From positions 2,356,001 to 2,420,000 of the forward strand of contig NZ_JAMYWY010000001.1 of NCBI RefSeq assembly GCF_024159265.1: 64,000 nt of DNA, read 5' to 3'. The notes below the pieces were generated by a model. It saw nothing but the letters and a program-made list of their open reading frames with translations, was not told the DNA's origin and did not search any database. Below, in pieces: positions 9,187-18,200 of this stretch; positions within the stretch are counted from its first letter, which is position 1, and each line of letters begins with the position of its first letter. The position numbers and the translations under genes were made by a program. Source of the stretch: Paenibacillus sp. 1781tsa1 (lineage in GTDB: Bacteria > Bacillota > Bacilli > Paenibacillales > Paenibacillaceae).

Positions 9187-9660
9187 ATGCTGAAAAATAT
9201 TCCCGCAATAATTCCTCCAGAGTTGCTTAAAATCATGTCTGAAATGGGGCATGGGGACGAGTTGGTTCTGGCTGATGGCAATTTCCCGGCAGCTAGTCAT
9301 GCCAAACGGCTTGTACGTTGTGATGCACTGGGCGTCGTTGAGTTGTTGGACGCTATCTTGCAATTGTATCCCCTGGATACCTATGCCGAGCGTCCCGCCG
9401 CTGTCATGCAAGTTGTAAAGGGGGATCAGGTGATCCCCATCATATGGGAAGACTATCGCCGTTTAATAGAAGAACACGAAGGCATTACGGATGCTTTCGA
9501 TCAAGAAGAGCGTTTTGATTTTTATGAACGTGCTTCGCGTGCTTATGCGATTGTTGCTACCGGAGAGCGCGCACAGTATGCTAATCTGATTCTGAAAAAG
9601 GGCGTCATTTTCCCTGATGCTGATCCTCTCCAACAACAACAGAATGCTGAATTAAACTGA
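9187..9660 (+). CDS. fucU: RbsD/FucU-family sugar mutarotase
   Basis: A 157-residue protein with the RbsD/FucU fold. The N-terminal motif MGHGDELVLADGNFPA includes the catalytic His22 and Asp24 region. FucU converts alpha- and beta-anomers of L-fucose, and RbsD acts on ribose and related sugars; the length and the DGNFPA form favour FucU. GGAGAG lies six bases before ATG 9187, so this start is preferred over the in-frame ATG at 9124. No fucose catabolic genes are in the window, so it stands alone. A terminator follows within the end of the convergent gerB-type gene. Confidence 0.85.
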   Translation: MLKNIPAIIPPELLKIMSEMGHGDELVLADGNFPAASHAKRLVRCDALGVVELLDAILQLYPLDTYAERPAAVMQVVKGDQVIPIIWEDYRRLIEEHEGITDAFDQEERFDFYERASRAYAIVATGERAQYANLILKKGVIFPDADPLQQQQNAELN

Positions 9661-9664
9661 ATCT

Positions 9665-10786
9665 TTAGGAGGGCGACGGAGCACCGGATGCTTTGGTCGC
9701 CTTTTTATTCTTGCCGCTGCGCAGCCAGTATACCAGAACGTACAGAATCGGCATGGATTCAATGAGCACGGTGTACACTGGAACAGCGAAGGAACGAATG
9801 GCCAGTTCATAAGATGCAGGATCTCTGGCATATTGAAGCACAATGGCGGTGGCAGTTCCCCCAATCAGATACACCACAGATTTTTGCTGTTTGACACCAC
9901 TCAGTTTGGAAAGACAGACAGATGCGACATATAACAGAAAAGAACTGCGAGTAAACATGGTGGTTGACCAGATTGCGATCAGCACAGGGTCCAGATTATC
10001 CAGGAAATCGCCGTAACGGGCAAAGCGCACCATCTCAAGTAAAGGATAGCGAAGCCCAGCGGCAACATAAGGGCCAAAATTCATCAGAGTGAACATCCAG
10101 AACACGACAATAAATATAACAACAGTGGTCCCGGCTAATAACATGCTTTTTAACATAGGGCGCTTGAAAGCAACCACGGGTGCAAGGAAGAGGAACATCA
10201 TCCATTCGGAGAACCAGGGCATCGTGGACAGAGATCCGATCACCATTTCACCCCAATCGTGATGCGTTGTCATCGCAATCAGTATCCCCGGATTACCACC
10301 ACCCCCTACAGCTGGCATGAGCAAGGTAGACGTGAAGAGCTGCACCAGAAAAATACCTTCGGACATAAATACAATGGTAACGAGCCCTGAGCGCGCAGTT
10401 AGACAGATACTTAGTAAAGTAAGGCTAGCTGTAAGCCAAATCGGAGTCTGCGGCAAATACATTGATTGTAGAAAGATAATGAAGTTTTCCACGTCAATCG
10501 ATAACAAGTACAGACATAACAGGACAATCAACCCGATATAAAAACGGTGTACCATTTTGCCCACGATTTCCTCCCCGTAGGAAATCCAGGGTTTCTCGGG
10601 GTAAAGGGAACCCAAACGGTATGTAAAGAAGAGGAAGATCAAACTGATCAGAAAACCGCCAATGATGGACAACCATCCCTGATAGCCACTCATTTTGAAT
10701 AAGCGCTGCAATAGAAAGGCAACCGGTTCGGAGTACAGGTAAACAAACATGAAGCGGTAAGCCTGTCCGGCAGTCAGATGGTTCAT
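9665..10786 (-). CDS. spore germinant receptor B subunit (GerAB/GerKB-type permease)
   Basis: A 373-residue integral membrane protein with about ten hydrophobic helices, of the GRAP amino-acid permease-like family. B subunits bind the germinant (amino acid or sugar) in the inner spore membrane and act with the A and C subunits. ATG 10786 has AGAGGAGA seven bases upstream; the TTG two codons earlier is less well placed. It is the last gene of the germination operon (A, C, small protein, B). The ligand cannot be predicted from sequence. Confidence 0.88.
   Translation of the reverse strand: MNHLTAGQAYRFMFVYLYSEPVAFLLQRLFKMSGYQGWLSIIGGFLISLIFLFFTYRLGSLYPEKPWISYGEEIVGKMVHRFYIGLIVLLCLYLLSIDVENFIIFLQSMYLPQTPIWLTASLTLLSICLTARSGLVTIVFMSEGIFLVQLFTSTLLMPAVGGGGNPGILIAMTTHHDWGEMVIGSLSTMPWFSEWMMFLFLAPVVAFKRPMLKSMLLAGTTVVIFIVVFWMFTLMNFGPYVAAGLRYPLLEMVRFARYGDFLDNLDPVLIAIWSTTMFTRSSFLLYVASVCLSKLSGVKQQKSVVYLIGGTATAIVLQYARDPASYELAIRSFAVPVYTVLIESMPILYVLVYWLRSGKNKKATKASGAPSPS
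9672..9708 (+). terminator. terminator of fucU, inside the 3' end of the convergent gene
   Basis: GGCGAC/GTCGCC with an inner GAGCA/TGCTT stem is followed by TTTTTATTC. The stem overlaps the last codons of the opposing germination permease gene. Confidence 0.75.
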
Positions 10787-10801
10787 GGTCAATCTCCTCT
10801 C

Positions 10802-11008
10802 TTATTTAATCATATGATTAGCCCAGCCGAAGAGCCATTGGATCACATCATTCGGATTGGGCCACTCAGACCAGCATACTGCAAGTGTATTCCATACGAG
10901 AAAAAGACCGAGCAGCAGGAAATAGGCTCTTTTGATCGTTTTCTTGCTTGCTTTTACGGACGGCCAATCCAGCAAGTACAACCCGGCAAATACCAAAACG
11001 GCTAACAC
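10802..11008 (-). CDS. small two-helix membrane protein in the germination operon (possible D subunit)
   Basis: A 68-residue protein with two hydrophobic segments (about 1-14 and 27-45) separated by a basic turn (KASKKTIKR). AAGGAGG lies eight bases before a GTG start, so it is very probably translated. It is wedged between the C and B subunit genes. Small two-helix D proteins that modulate germinant receptors are known in Bacillus (GerKD, GerUD, GerVB-D). By size, topology and location this looks like one, but I see no clear motif, so the assignment is inference. Confidence 0.65.
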   Translation of the reverse strand: MLAVLVFAGLYLLDWPSVKASKKTIKRAYFLLLGLFLVWNTLAVCWSEWPNPNDVIQWLFGWANHMIK

Positions 11009-11051
11009 CTATGTAACCTCCTTCGCTAACGAAACTCCACTCATTGGTATA

Positions 11052-12200
11052 TTAGAAACTTGACTCCGAACCGACAAATTGGATGTTGATTTTGGTGTTG
11101 ACGGTAAACTGAAGATCATTCTTTACGTAGTCGATCCATGCCGGACGCAGCTTCTTCCAGATTTGGGGGTATCTCCATTCGAGTCGGTATCCGAGCATAA
11201 GGATATCAGCCCCTTCTTTTTTCGCTGTTCGCACGGCTTGAGTAAGGTGAGCATTCATTTTTTCATTGGCTGCCTGTTCTATATCCGTAACACTAACTAT
11301 GTCTTCAGCCTTCAGGACAGGAATTACGGAATTCAATTCGGCTTTGCCTGCGAGGTTGATTACGAAATGTGGTTCTCCATTTTGGAGCTTTACGTGAATG
11401 TCAGAGCGCATATTATAGAGTTTCATACTTGCCTTTTGTTTTTTGGTTTGTACGGAGATGGTCAGCGAATCCAGATTTTGCCCTGCCCAAGCAACAGCCC
11501 GTGCTTCATTAGCCGAGAGTGTGGCAACCATTCGCATCTGTCTGAAAATGGATCCGCCGACTTGACTCACCCACTTTTTGGATTCTCCCTCTTCGCTGAC
11601 CATTTTTGTTTTTTTGGCATCTAACATTGAGCAAGCAAACCCCTGATTCATTTTATTGGATGTAAAAATACTCAGCATCTGGGTCTTTAACAGATTCTCT
11701 TCGGTGGAGAATTCCCGCAGCACGTCACTTGGGATTTCTTCAAATACCGGTGTCAGATCAGAAACGTCCTTGGCTCTGCCATTAGCGACCATCACATAGC
11801 TGCTCAGGTGGAACAGGGGCTGGCGTGCAATCCATTCCATGGTATCTTCAATGCCCTCTCGTGCGTATGCCTGGCCAAAGACAATGACTCGCGTATGCCC
11901 CCAGGAGATTTTACGTGTAAGGTCCGTCTGGATTCGCTCAATGGCATCGGCAATCGTTGGTGCAGTTGCCGAAACAGCTGCATAAGGATTCTTGCCTGTA
12001 CCTGCACCTTCGGGAGAAAGACGATTGGGGAGCGGCATGTTAAGTGTGACTTCAATCTCTCCGGGGGTATCCGCTTTATCCACGTACATCGCTGTAATGA
12101 AGGTGCGCTCGTTAATTTCGACTTTGGACCAGCATCCGCTACAGACCAGACAGCATGTAAGAATTATTCCAAGTTTCAGGAAGGTTCTGCGAAAGTTCAT
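11052..12200 (-). CDS. spore germinant receptor C subunit, lipoprotein (GerAC/GerKC-type)
   Basis: A 382-residue protein with a lipoprotein signal: hydrophobic residues 8-20 and a lipobox LVCSGC with Cys23 as the lipidated residue. The GCWSKVEINERTFITAM start is typical of GerAC-family proteins. C subunits sit on the outer face of the inner spore membrane and are needed for receptor function. The ATG overlaps the stop of the A subunit gene by four bases (ATGA), which implies translational coupling. Confidence 0.9.
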   Translation of the reverse strand: MNFRRTFLKLGIILTCCLVCSGCWSKVEINERTFITAMYVDKADTPGEIEVTLNMPLPNRLSPEGAGTGKNPYAAVSATAPTIADAIERIQTDLTRKISWGHTRVIVFGQAYAREGIEDTMEWIARQPLFHLSSYVMVANGRAKDVSDLTPVFEEIPSDVLREFSTEENLLKTQMLSIFTSNKMNQGFACSMLDAKKTKMVSEEGESKKWVSQVGGSIFRQMRMVATLSANEARAVAWAGQNLDSLTISVQTKKQKASMKLYNMRSDIHVKLQNGEPHFVINLAGKAELNSVIPVLKAEDIVSVTDIEQAANEKMNAHLTQAVRTAKKEGADILMLGYRLEWRYPQIWKKLRPAWIDYVKNDLQFTVNTKINIQFVGSESSF

Positions 12201-13642
12201 GGTGTATCCTGCCTCGTTTCGTTATCCGTCGTATAGGCTTCGGTTCGCTTTTTCATGAGGAACCAAGGTACACGGATAAAGGTATCTTTGAGATCACGAA
12301 GTACAAGGGGTGCAAAAGGCTGCATGTAGGGAACGCCAAAGGAGCGCATGCTGACCATGTACCAATAGATTAAATAGATAGAGATGACGACACCGAACAG
12401 ACCCAATGTTCCCCCCATGAATAGGACAGGAAAGCGTAGTAGCCGGAATGCCAGTCCCAGCTCGAAATGCGGAATAATGAACGCTGCAATGCCAGTAATG
12501 GATACCACAATAACTAATGGAGCTGAGACGATACCCGCCTGTACAGCTGCTTGTCCCACTACAATCCCGCCAATAATGGATACTGTCTGGCCGAGCGGTT
12601 TCGGAATACGGATTCCTGCTTCACGTAATCCTTCAAAGGTAATCTCCATAATGAGCGCTTCAATCAATGCCGGAAAAGGAATGTTCTCTCTTGCAGATGC
12701 AATGGTGATAAGCAGATTGGTTGGAATGATCTCGGGATGAAATGTAGTAACGGCGACATATAAGGAAGGCAGCAGGAAAGCGACAACTGCAAACAGCAAG
12801 CGAAGTAGCCGGATGAATGTAGCGGAATGGAACCGCTGGTAATAGTCTTCGGAAGATTGCATTAATGAGAAGAATGTGACGGGAATGAGCAGGGAAAAGG
12901 GGGTCCCGTCCTGCATGATTCCAATACGTCCTTCTACCAGTGCCGCGGCAACAGTATCCGGTCTTTCGGTATATTGATATTGTGGAAAAGGAGAGAGTGG
13001 GTGATCTTCCAGGAACTCGGACAGATAACTGACACCAAGACTGCTATCCATATTAATCTCACCCAGGCTGGTTAATACATTTTCAAGAATGTCCGGTTTG
13101 CATAGTCCTTGAATATAAATTACAAAAACTTCGGTTTTAGTATATCTGCCGATGGTAAATTTAATGATTTTAAAGTCAGGATGTTTAATTTTGTGTCTTA
13201 GCAATGACATATTTACATTAATGTCTTCAATAAACGCTTCCTGAGGTCCAACAACGACCACTTCATTGGATGATTCCGGTACGGAGCGTTTTTGATAATT
13301 CTGGATTGAAAAAATGATCATACCGGACATGCCTTCGACGTATAGTGCTGCATTACCGCATACAATATCATCTACCAATGTTTCAGCTGCATCTCTGTGC
13401 TGGTTTTCAAGAGAAAAAAAAGTTCCATTTACGACTTGCGTAATGAATTCGGGACCCACATCATTGCGTGCAGCCTCCTCGAGCAAAGGCTTTACAATAG
13501 CTTCACGCATGATCGATGTATCAACAATGGATTGGATATAGAGCAGGGTACAATGAAGTGGCCCAATCTGAAGCGGCTGATAGATCATGTCTGCCACGCC
13601 GATCAGGCGTGATTGCACTTGTAGAAGAATGCTCTCTTTCAT
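12197..13642 (-). CDS. spore germinant receptor A subunit (GerAA/GerKA-type)
   Basis: A 481-residue protein of the Spore_GerA family. It has a soluble N-terminal half (about 1-240) and about five hydrophobic segments in the C-terminal half. The conserved stretches VEGRIGIMQDGTPFSLLIPVTF and IPFPALIEALIMEITFEGLREAG are typical, although the N-terminal domain here is short compared with GerAA of Bacillus. A subunits oligomerise into a membrane channel in recent GerA models. AGGAGGAAGG lies just before the ATG. It is the first gene of the operon and is preceded by a candidate sigma-G promoter. Confidence 0.9.
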   Translation of the reverse strand: MKESILLQVQSRLIGVADMIYQPLQIGPLHCTLLYIQSIVDTSIMREAIVKPLLEEAARNDVGPEFITQVVNGTFFSLENQHRDAAETLVDDIVCGNAALYVEGMSGMIIFSIQNYQKRSVPESSNEVVVVGPQEAFIEDINVNMSLLRHKIKHPDFKIIKFTIGRYTKTEVFVIYIQGLCKPDILENVLTSLGEINMDSSLGVSYLSEFLEDHPLSPFPQYQYTERPDTVAAALVEGRIGIMQDGTPFSLLIPVTFFSLMQSSEDYYQRFHSATFIRLLRLLFAVVAFLLPSLYVAVTTFHPEIIPTNLLITIASARENIPFPALIEALIMEITFEGLREAGIRIPKPLGQTVSIIGGIVVGQAAVQAGIVSAPLVIVVSITGIAAFIIPHFELGLAFRLLRFPVLFMGGTLGLFGVVISIYLIYWYMVSMRSFGVPYMQPFAPLVLRDLKDTFIRVPWFLMKKRTEAYTTDNETRQDTP

Positions 13643-13700
13643 AACTTCCTTCCTCCTGACTCATTCATGGTTCGGACACGGTCGGATAATAGCGTGACTA

Positions 13701-13729
13701 TAGTTTGCATAGCTTTGACTGAAATATAC
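13701..13729 (-). promoter_or_regulatory. candidate sigma-G (forespore) promoter of the germination operon
   Basis: On the minus strand GTATA (13725-13729) and CAAACTA (13701-13707) are 17 bases apart. They match the sigma-G consensus GYATR and CATAMTA at 5/5 and 6/7 positions. This would start transcription about 50 bases before the A subunit gene. An inverted repeat ACTGAA/TTCAGT overlaps the -35 element. Confidence 0.6.
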
Positions 13730-13881
13730 TTCAGTTGATGAATGTGCAGTCACACTATAGAAATCCATAGACTACAAACTTTGATACAGATGATGAATGG
13801 GGAAAGGGAAGGGATTATTTTAAAATATAAAAGATCACAAATGATGAGACGATGGTCTCCATCCCAAAGGAGTTGAATGAA

Positions 13882-14382
13882 GTGCAGCAGCGAATCAGAC
13901 AAGCGGGTCTTCCTGATTGCAATGAAGTGGGTCGATTGTTCAATGAGTACAGGATGTTCTACAACCAAAATGCTGACATTGAGGCAGCACGTCAGTATAT
14001 TAAAGAACGAATGGAACGCCATGACTCGGTGATTTTGGTAGCAGAAACCGATGTGGAAAGTGGTCAAGGGGCAGATGAAAGTAACGGTAAGTCAATCTCG
14101 AAGGGCCTGAATTGTACCGGATTCGTTCAGTTGTATCCCAGTTTTAGTTCGGTATCGATGGGGCCAATCTGGGTGCTTAATGATCTATTTGTGCATCCTG
14201 ATTATCGTCAGAAAGGCATTGCAAGGAAGCTGCTGCAAGCAGCCAAGCGATTGGCATCTGAGCGTGGAGTTCTTCGTATATCACTCTCCACTGAGTTAAA
14301 CAACACGCAAGCGCAAGCTTTATATGAATCCGAAGGATATGCACGGGATACCAAGTTCATGTATTATGAACTTAATGTATAA
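13882..14382 (+). CDS. GNAT-family N-acetyltransferase
   Basis: About 166 aa. The acetyl-CoA binding segment VHPDYRQKGIARKLL has the QxxGxA core, followed by LSTELNNTQAQALYESEGY, the usual strand-helix end of the fold. I prefer GTG 13882 because AAAGGAG lies nine bases upstream; an ATG at 13852 is in frame but has a poor ribosome binding site. The protein acetylates an amine, but the substrate is unknown. Its promoter region is shared with the divergent germination operon. Confidence 0.85.
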   Translation: MQQRIRQAGLPDCNEVGRLFNEYRMFYNQNADIEAARQYIKERMERHDSVILVAETDVESGQGADESNGKSISKGLNCTGFVQLYPSFSSVSMGPIWVLNDLFVHPDYRQKGIARKLLQAAKRLASERGVLRISLSTELNNTQAQALYESEGYARDTKFMYYELNV

Positions 14383-14457
14383 GGGGTTGCTCAAAAAAGA
14401 TGCATTATATAAATGAATGGCAGACCCGTAATGGGAACGAGGGAGGGGAGTCGCAAC

Positions 14458-15078
14458 ATGATGCAGTGGATTGCCATGATCACGATGTTAATTGATCATA
14501 TAGGGGCTGTCTTTTTTCCACATATTATAGAACTCAGGATTATAGGTCGTATCGCTTTTCCAATCTATGCTTTTGCAGTGTATATCGGTTATAAACATAC
14601 ACGAGATGTACAAAAATACATATGGCGTCTGTTCTGGATTGCGATGATATCACAGGTGCCGTTCATGGCTGCCTTTAATCATTATTCTCTGAACGTGGTA
14701 TGGACGTTGTGGTCAGCCCTGTTGGTACTATTCGTTATCGATAAACTGCCATCCCGTCTACTGAGTATTCCAATTGTCATTGGAGCAGGTTGGTTCATGG
14801 AAATTAGTCAAATGGATTACGGGATGTACGGGTTGTTATTGGTTCTGTTATTCCGTTATTTCCAGGGTCCTGTACTTGTAGTGGCACATGTCTTGTTAAA
14901 TGCACTATATCTTCTGCTGCATCATAGCTCTGTGCAAATGTATAGTGTGCTCGCAACCGTCGGCATTGCTATTGCTCAGTATTACCAAGCAGGATTCCGC
15001 ATGAAGGGGCCGCGCTGGGTCTGGCGGTATTTCTATCCAGCTCATCTCGCCATCATTGCAATAATTCGCTGGATATAA
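14458..15078 (+). CDS. TraX-family integral membrane protein
   Basis: A 206-residue protein with seven or eight hydrophobic helices. The N-terminal MQWIAMITMLIDHIGAVFF is the typical start of TraX-like proteins, which in the F plasmid acetylate pilin and in Bacillota are chromosomal proteins of unknown role, possibly acyltransferases of cell-surface polymers. GGGAGGGGAG lies before ATG 14458, supporting this start over the in-frame ATG at 14413. It ends before a strong terminator shared with the convergent NRPS gene. No conjugation genes are nearby, so this is not evidence of a mobile element. Confidence 0.85.
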   Translation: MMQWIAMITMLIDHIGAVFFPHIIELRIIGRIAFPIYAFAVYIGYKHTRDVQKYIWRLFWIAMISQVPFMAAFNHYSLNVVWTLWSALLVLFVIDKLPSRLLSIPIVIGAGWFMEISQMDYGMYGLLLVLLFRYFQGPVLVVAHVLLNALYLLLHHSSVQMYSVLATVGIAIAQYYQAGFRMKGPRWVWRYFYPAHLAIIAIIRWI

Positions 15079-15105
15079 AAGAATGATCCAAAAATGCCAA
15101 GTGAA

Positions 15106-15146
15106 GAAGCCATCTTATCGTCAGTGCATGACGATAAGATGGCTTC
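15106..15146. terminator. bidirectional terminator between traX-like and NRPS genes
   Basis: An exact 18-bp inverted repeat (GAAGCCATCTTATCGTCA and its complement) with a 5-base loop. The flanking bases are only moderately T-rich, but the position between convergent genes and the long stem make termination likely. Confidence 0.8.
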
Positions 15147-15201
15147 TCTCTGTGTGACCTTATTTATTAATCAATACTGATTTACTGATGATAGAGTGAA
15201 C

Positions 15202-18200
15202 TTACTCCATTGCTGTAGAAGTTCCATTATGGCGCCGAATTGCGGCAGGGAAATATCCAATCTGAACAGCGTAGTCTAACATGGCGGAGATGAATCGATC
15301 ATCTGTTTTCGCACATGAGATTCCGGCAGGTTCCACATAAGCCGTTGTGACAGGGCAAGCATAGACATAAGCTGAATCCTTCGCCCCGTCGCCTTCAAGC
15401 TGTGCAATAGCCAACTGAAGAGCTTCCGGCTCCTTGCTGATGCTGGCATCGAACAACCAACGGGTGTACTCCGCGAAAGGAAGTGTCTCGACATTGTAAC
15501 CAGCCCGATTCACAGAACGGATCAGCTCATCATAGCGGATTGGCTCCGGATTACAGATGTGGAATACACGACCGGCTGTATCTTGACGTAAGGCCAGATG
15601 AACAATGGCTTCACTTGCATAGTTGATCGGTGTAAAATCAACCATCCAGTCAGCCGCAGGAGCCTTGCCAAGCAATAACATCGCTTTGATCATGCGATAG
15701 AAGGCATTGCTATCAATATTGGACTGGAAGCGTCCAGTTTCGGAGTGGCAAGTTAGATTACCTGCACGATAGATGCTGACAGGTACACCTTCCTCTGCCG
15801 CAATCATGAGCACTTTCTCGGCTTCAAGCTTGCTGTCCGAATACAGGTTGTCCACATGCAAGTCAGCCGGGAACCGATCATATTGCAGGGAGGATTCCCA
15901 TTGTCCGCTGAGTGCGAGATCTTCCGGAATACCCATCGTGGATACATGGTGGAACGAGGCCCCAGGTTTGCTGCGAATCAGATCCAGCAAGGCGACCGTT
16001 CCCTCCACGTTTGTTTTGGCGAACTGATCGGCATCGCCAAAATGACGTACATCTGCAGCGCAGTGGATGACACGGTCAATTCGTTCCTGGACATAAGCCG
16101 TTTGTTCAGCTGAAAGACCGAGATTAGGTTGTTCGAGATCCCCTTCAATAATCTCCACGCGAGCAGCCAGTTGATCAGTCAGTTGTTTGCCGAAATATCC
16201 TTCCAGCACTTTAGTCAAACGTTCCATTGCAGTTATTCCATTGGATGGCCGACGAACCAGCGTGTAGATTCGTGTACTGGAATTCAGAATTAACTGTTGC
16301 AGCACATGAGAACCCAGATAACCAGTCGCTCCAGTCAGTAACACATGCTCAGGTTCACGAATGAGCGGATACCCCAACTGGGACGCCAGTTCCACAGGGT
16401 GTTCGGATAATTGTGTGATCATGCCATCCGTCACCGCAGATTGGGCAACTTCGGTTGCACTTTGAGACAGGACTTCCACGCGACGAGCGAGAGCGCGGAC
16501 TGTTTTCTCAGCAAAGAAGTCGGCAATTTTCAGTTGCGGGTAATGTGGCTTCAGAATGACCAGTACATGAATGACCCGGAGTGAATCACCACCGATATTG
16601 AAGAAGCTGTCTTCCACACCGAAGTCATCGTGTTGAAGGATTTCTTTCCATGCGTTAAGGATAATGGATTCCGTCTCTGTCTCAGGCATGACCCGGTCTG
16701 GGCGATCTTCATGACGTTCCACATGCGGCAGGGATACCATCGCTTTGCGATTGATTTTTCCAGTCGGTGCAATCGGCATTTCATCCAGCTGACAGATCCA
16801 CTTCGGAACAAAATAAGAAGGAAGTTTCGCGGTCAGTGCTGCCTTGATGTCCGAAACAGAAAGGTTACTACCATCTTTCGATGTAAAATACCCAACCAGC
16901 ATATTCTGTCCATCCGATTCTTTCTTTGGAATGACCGCAACGTTCTGGATCTGATCAAGCCGTGCAAAGTGATCTTCAATCTCTCCGATCTCAATGCGGT
17001 GACCACGAATTTTTAGCTGTGAGTCACTGCGACCAACATATTCCAGTAACCCGTTATCCAGCAATTTGGCAATATCGCCAGACTTGTAGATTTTCTCACC
17101 TATCGCAAACGGGTTCTCAATGAATGCTTGCTCTGTACGTTCTGGCTGATTCAGATAACCTTTGGCCAGTGCAGGGGTAGCGATATATACTTCACCAGGT
17201 ACACCTACAGGACAGAGCTGTTGTTCTTCATTCACAATGTAGACTTTGTAGTTATGAATCGGTTTACCAATGGGGATGTTCACCACATGTTCTGGAACCT
17301 GTTCGCTGATGCGGTGAGTGGCTGTGGCTACTGTACATTCGGTAGGTCCGTACACATTAACAATATCAATCTGGTTTCCAAATTTGCGCTGGAAGGCACG
17401 AACCTGTTCACCATAGAGCGCTTCTCCGGCTACCGTAATGATTCTGACTTTGGCCAGCTTGTGGAAACCTTCATCGGATAAATAGGAAGCAAGCTGATTG
17501 AAGAAAATCGTAGGCAGTATCGTAATGATCGTTGTTCCTGTCCGTTCAATTGCACTTGCGAATTCTTCAACAGATACACGTTCTTCCGCAGACAGCAGAT
17601 ATAATTCTGCTCCATAGAACAAGGCGCCAATAGTATCCCACACGGATGCATCGAAGCTGTATGTAGCAAACTGGGTTAATACATCACCTGGTTGAATGTC
17701 ACAATCACGCTGAACCACACTGCCAAGATTGGTTACGCCCCGGTGGGCAATCAGTGCACCTTTGGGCTTACCGGTCGACCCTGACGTGTAGATAATATAC
17801 GCAAGATCATCTGGCTGAATATCCAGATTGGGGTTGCTTGCTGCAAATCCGGCTAGACGACCATCCACAGCGAGAATCTGACGGACAGTAGCTATACTGG
17901 AGAACAAGCTGGAAGCTTGTGCAAAGGAGGCTTCCGTTGTCAGCACGAATGAGGACGCTGTATCTTCCACAATATAACTGTTACGTTCTTGTGGATGCTC
18001 AGGGTCGATCGGAACATATGCGCCCCCTGCCTTCAGAATACCAAGCAGGGAGATGATGGTCTCCAGACTTCGATCCATAAAGATACTGACGAATTCACCT
18101 TTCTGCAATCCATTGGATAACAGAACTCGTGCAACCTGATTAGCTCGTTCATTCAATTCTCTGTACGTATAACTTTTGGATGGCGATGTTATCGCCGGTG

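Noticed and set aside
14458..15078. TraX as evidence for a conjugative element
   Set aside because: No relaxase, coupling protein or type IV secretion gene is nearby, and TraX-like proteins are common chromosomal genes in Bacillota.
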